Positions 61,936 to 64,000 of a DNA stretch of 64,000 bases are shown one piece after another. The first letter of the stretch is position 1. Each line of letters starts with the position of its first letter. The position numbers and the translations under genes are program-made. The notes below the pieces were generated by a model, which was not told where the DNA came from, made no database searches, and was given only the letters and a program-made list of their open reading frames with translations. This stretch comes from Symsagittifera roscoffensis (Eukaryota > Xenacoelomorpha > Acoela > Convolutidae), in the NCBI RefSeq assembly GCF_963678635.1, contig NC_087067.1:33392401-33456400 (forward strand), in the 5' to 3' direction.

Positions 61936-63095
61936 TTTATTTAAAGCAAAAGTAATTCTTTTACTTTTATGCGCTAAGAGTTATTGCTGTTTAAAATTCG
62001 GTGATGTCAAAAAGTTAAGCCTAATCGAGCGTGGTGCAAAAATTTTCAATGGGTCAAATTTTGGCCAAAACAAAAGAAAACCGAAATTTTTTTTTGCAGA
62101 ATCAATTTTGTGTACAATCAACTGCTGATAGGTCAAAAATAATGGAGATAACTTTTGGGGTCTTTGAGTTATAGCCTTTTGAATTTCGGTGATGTCAAAA
62201 AAATAAGCCCAATCGAGCCTGGTGAATTGCGCGAACGGCCATAACTTGCCCAAAAATTTTAAAATTTCCAAATTTTATTATTTGGATCACAAGATCATAG
62301 TCAAATCTTGGGGGACTGAGAAAATGAACCAATTTCGTCGGTCCAACACAAAGTTATGAGCTTTTGAAATCTCGGTGATACCAAAAAGTTAAGCCTAATC
62401 GAGCGTGGTGCAAAAAATGAAACTTTCAAAATTTTTGTTTTTTTTTCTTTCAAAGTTCATTTTTTTCATCTTGTTTCATAAATTTGAGCTCAGGACAATT
62501 CCAACGAGCCCAAAACGACGTTTGTAGCTCAAGTGTACGTGGAGTAATCATCAGTTGAAAATTTGGGGGGACCCGAATTTCGGCCATTTTGGACGAAAAT
62601 CGACCTAAAAGCTAACTTTTAAGTTAGTGAAATTTTTTTTCTTGCACTTTTCAAGAGAATTGGGCTGCCCTCCGCTGTCGCAGAGTGCATTCAAAGAAAA
62701 CTTATCAAAAAGATTTGAATACTTACCTATTTAATAAGTTTATCACAACAATTAGGCTAAAAGCAACTGACAGTATCCTGGCTGGTATTCAATCATATGC
62801 CACTTACAGTGGATGTGCGGCTATCATGCCATAGATGGTCATTCAAGGCACCTTGTACACGCTCCATAGGTTTTGACCAGCTGATTTGGCCATAAAACAC
62901 ATTGGGCCAAAAAAATTCCAAACAAGGTCAATTTTCAGTATTTTGTTTGAAATGCATAAATTATAACGTGAGCGTGCAAAATTTTACATGGTATAAGAGC
63001 AAATTTTTTCATCTCGCGCGAGGGCGAGTGTTTTAAAAGTAATGTACATAGACATAAGCTAGTAAGGATATAAATGAAAGCGGAGTAACTCAAAT

Positions 63096-63214
63096 GCCTA
63101 CGACCATACCATGTTGAATGCACCGGTTCTCGTCCGATCACCGAAGTTAAGCAACATTGGGCCTGGTTAGTACTTGGATGGGAGACCGCCTGGGAACACC
63201 AGGTGTTGTAGGCT
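63096..63214 (+). rRNA. 5S rRNA: 5S rRNA gene, copy 50
   Basis: Consensus sequence. TATAAA at 63069-63074. The window ends inside its spacer, within the stem-loop of the candidate - strand RNA, so the array continues beyond. Confidence 0.98.
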
Positions 63215-64000
63215 TTTATTTAAAGCAAAAGTAATTCTTTTACTTTTATGCGCTAAGAGTTATTGCTGTTTAAAGTTCGGTGATGTCAAAAAGTTAAGCC
63301 TAATCGAGCGTGGTGCAAAAATTTTCAATGGGTCAAATTTTGGCCAAAACAAAAAAAAACCGAAGTTTTTTTTTGCAGAATCAATTTTGTGTACAATCAG
63401 CTGCTGATAGGTCAAAAATAATGGAGATAACTTTTGGGGTCTTTGAGTTATAGCCTTTTGAATTTCGGTGATGTCAAAAAATTAAGCCCAATCGAGCCTG
63501 GTGAATTGCGCGAACGGCCATAACTTGCCCAAAAATTTTAAAATTTCCAAATTTTATTATTTGGATCACAAGACCATAGTCAAATCTTGGGGGACTGAGA
63601 AAATGAACCAATTTCGTCGGTCCAACACAAAGTTATGAGCTTTTGAAATCTCGGTGATACCAAAAAGTTAAGCCTAATCGAGCGTGGTGCAAAAAATGAA
63701 ATTTTCAAAATTTTTGTTTTTTTTTTCGTTCAAAGTTCATTTTTTTCATCTTGTTTCATAAATTTGAGCTCAGGATAATTCCAACGAGCCCAAAACGACG
63801 TTTGTAGCTCAAGTGTACGTGGAGTAATCATTAGTTGAAAATTTGGGGGGACCCGAATTTCGGCCATTTTGGACGAAAATCGGCCTAAAAGCTAACTTTC
63901 AAGTTAGTGCAATTTTTTTCTTGCATTTTTCAAGAGAATTGGGCTGCCCTCCGCTGTCGCAGAGTGGATTCAAAGAAAACTTATCAAAAAGATTTGAATA

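Larger units (their letters stand above)
1..64000 (+). repeat. 5S rDNA tandem array, 50 units
   Basis: The same ~1.28-kb unit repeats head to tail across the whole window, each with one 119-nt 5S rRNA gene and about 1.16 kb of AT-rich spacer. Gene starts are 1267-1282 bases apart in 44 of 49 intervals. The exceptions are 1376 (unit 9), 1176 (unit 12), 1563 (unit 16), 1644 (unit 40) and 1094 (unit 43). No unit is inverted and no foreign DNA interrupts the array. The most variable spacer parts are the T-tracts after the third internal block and before the CTTGCATTTTTC motif. The half nearest the next gene is better conserved. Every stretch over 300 bases between genes is this spacer; its parts are annotated once in unit 1 (157-1306) and only differences are noted elsewhere. 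Confidence 0.98.

Noticed and set aside
1-64000. CRISPR array or bacterial repeat locus
   Set aside because: The repeat is 1.28 kb with a 5S gene carrying a TATA box and T-run terminator. There are no short repeats with unique spacers and no cas genes.

Overview
The window is one uninterrupted head-to-tail tandem array of eukaryotic 5S ribosomal DNA. It holds 50 copies of a 119-nt 5S rRNA gene, all on the + strand. Gene starts are normally 1267-1282 bases apart (most often 1279). The sequence begins 37 bases before copy 1 and ends about 790 bases into the spacer after copy 50. The genes make up roughly 9% of the sequence; the rest is an AT-rich non-transcribed spacer repeated with every unit. 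I see no protein-coding gene, tRNA, transposon or CRISPR array. Every short reading frame is a shadow that recurs once per unit in the 5S gene or the spacer.

Organism: an animal nuclear genome. The 5S sequence is metazoan in type (GACCATACCA start, box A around AAGTTAAGCAAC, TTGGATGGGAGACCGCC loop E/helix IV region). Each gene has a TATAAA at about -27 and a 4-T terminator, the RNA polymerase III layout seen in several invertebrates. I cannot fix the phylum. GAATGCAC and GGAGAC resemble nematode 5S genes, but most of the molecule is general metazoan.

Layout of a unit (unit 1 as reference): TATA box, 5S gene, T-run, a small inverted repeat, then three homologous ~60-nt blocks 186-189 bases apart. 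These blocks carry motifs resembling the 5S internal promoter. After them come a GGCC hairpin, a CTAAC/GTTAG inverted repeat, and a conserved region. On the - strand that region could encode a ~95-nt spliced-leader-like RNA: a 15-bp stem capped by GTAAGTATT, a U-rich Sm-like stretch and a GC-rich hairpin. About 335 bases of conserved divergent spacer then lead to the next 5S gene, with a CTCGCGCGAG palindrome near -80.

Departures from regularity: a 39-nt inverted duplication in unit 9; a ~104-bp deletion in unit 12; ~374-bp duplications of two spacer blocks in units 16 and 40; a one-block deletion in unit 43; and copy 17, which has lost its whole 88-bp 5' flank up to +1. Nineteen of the 50 genes match the consensus exactly. 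The other 31 carry one to three substitutions, often shared only by neighbouring units, which points to local homogenisation by unequal exchange.
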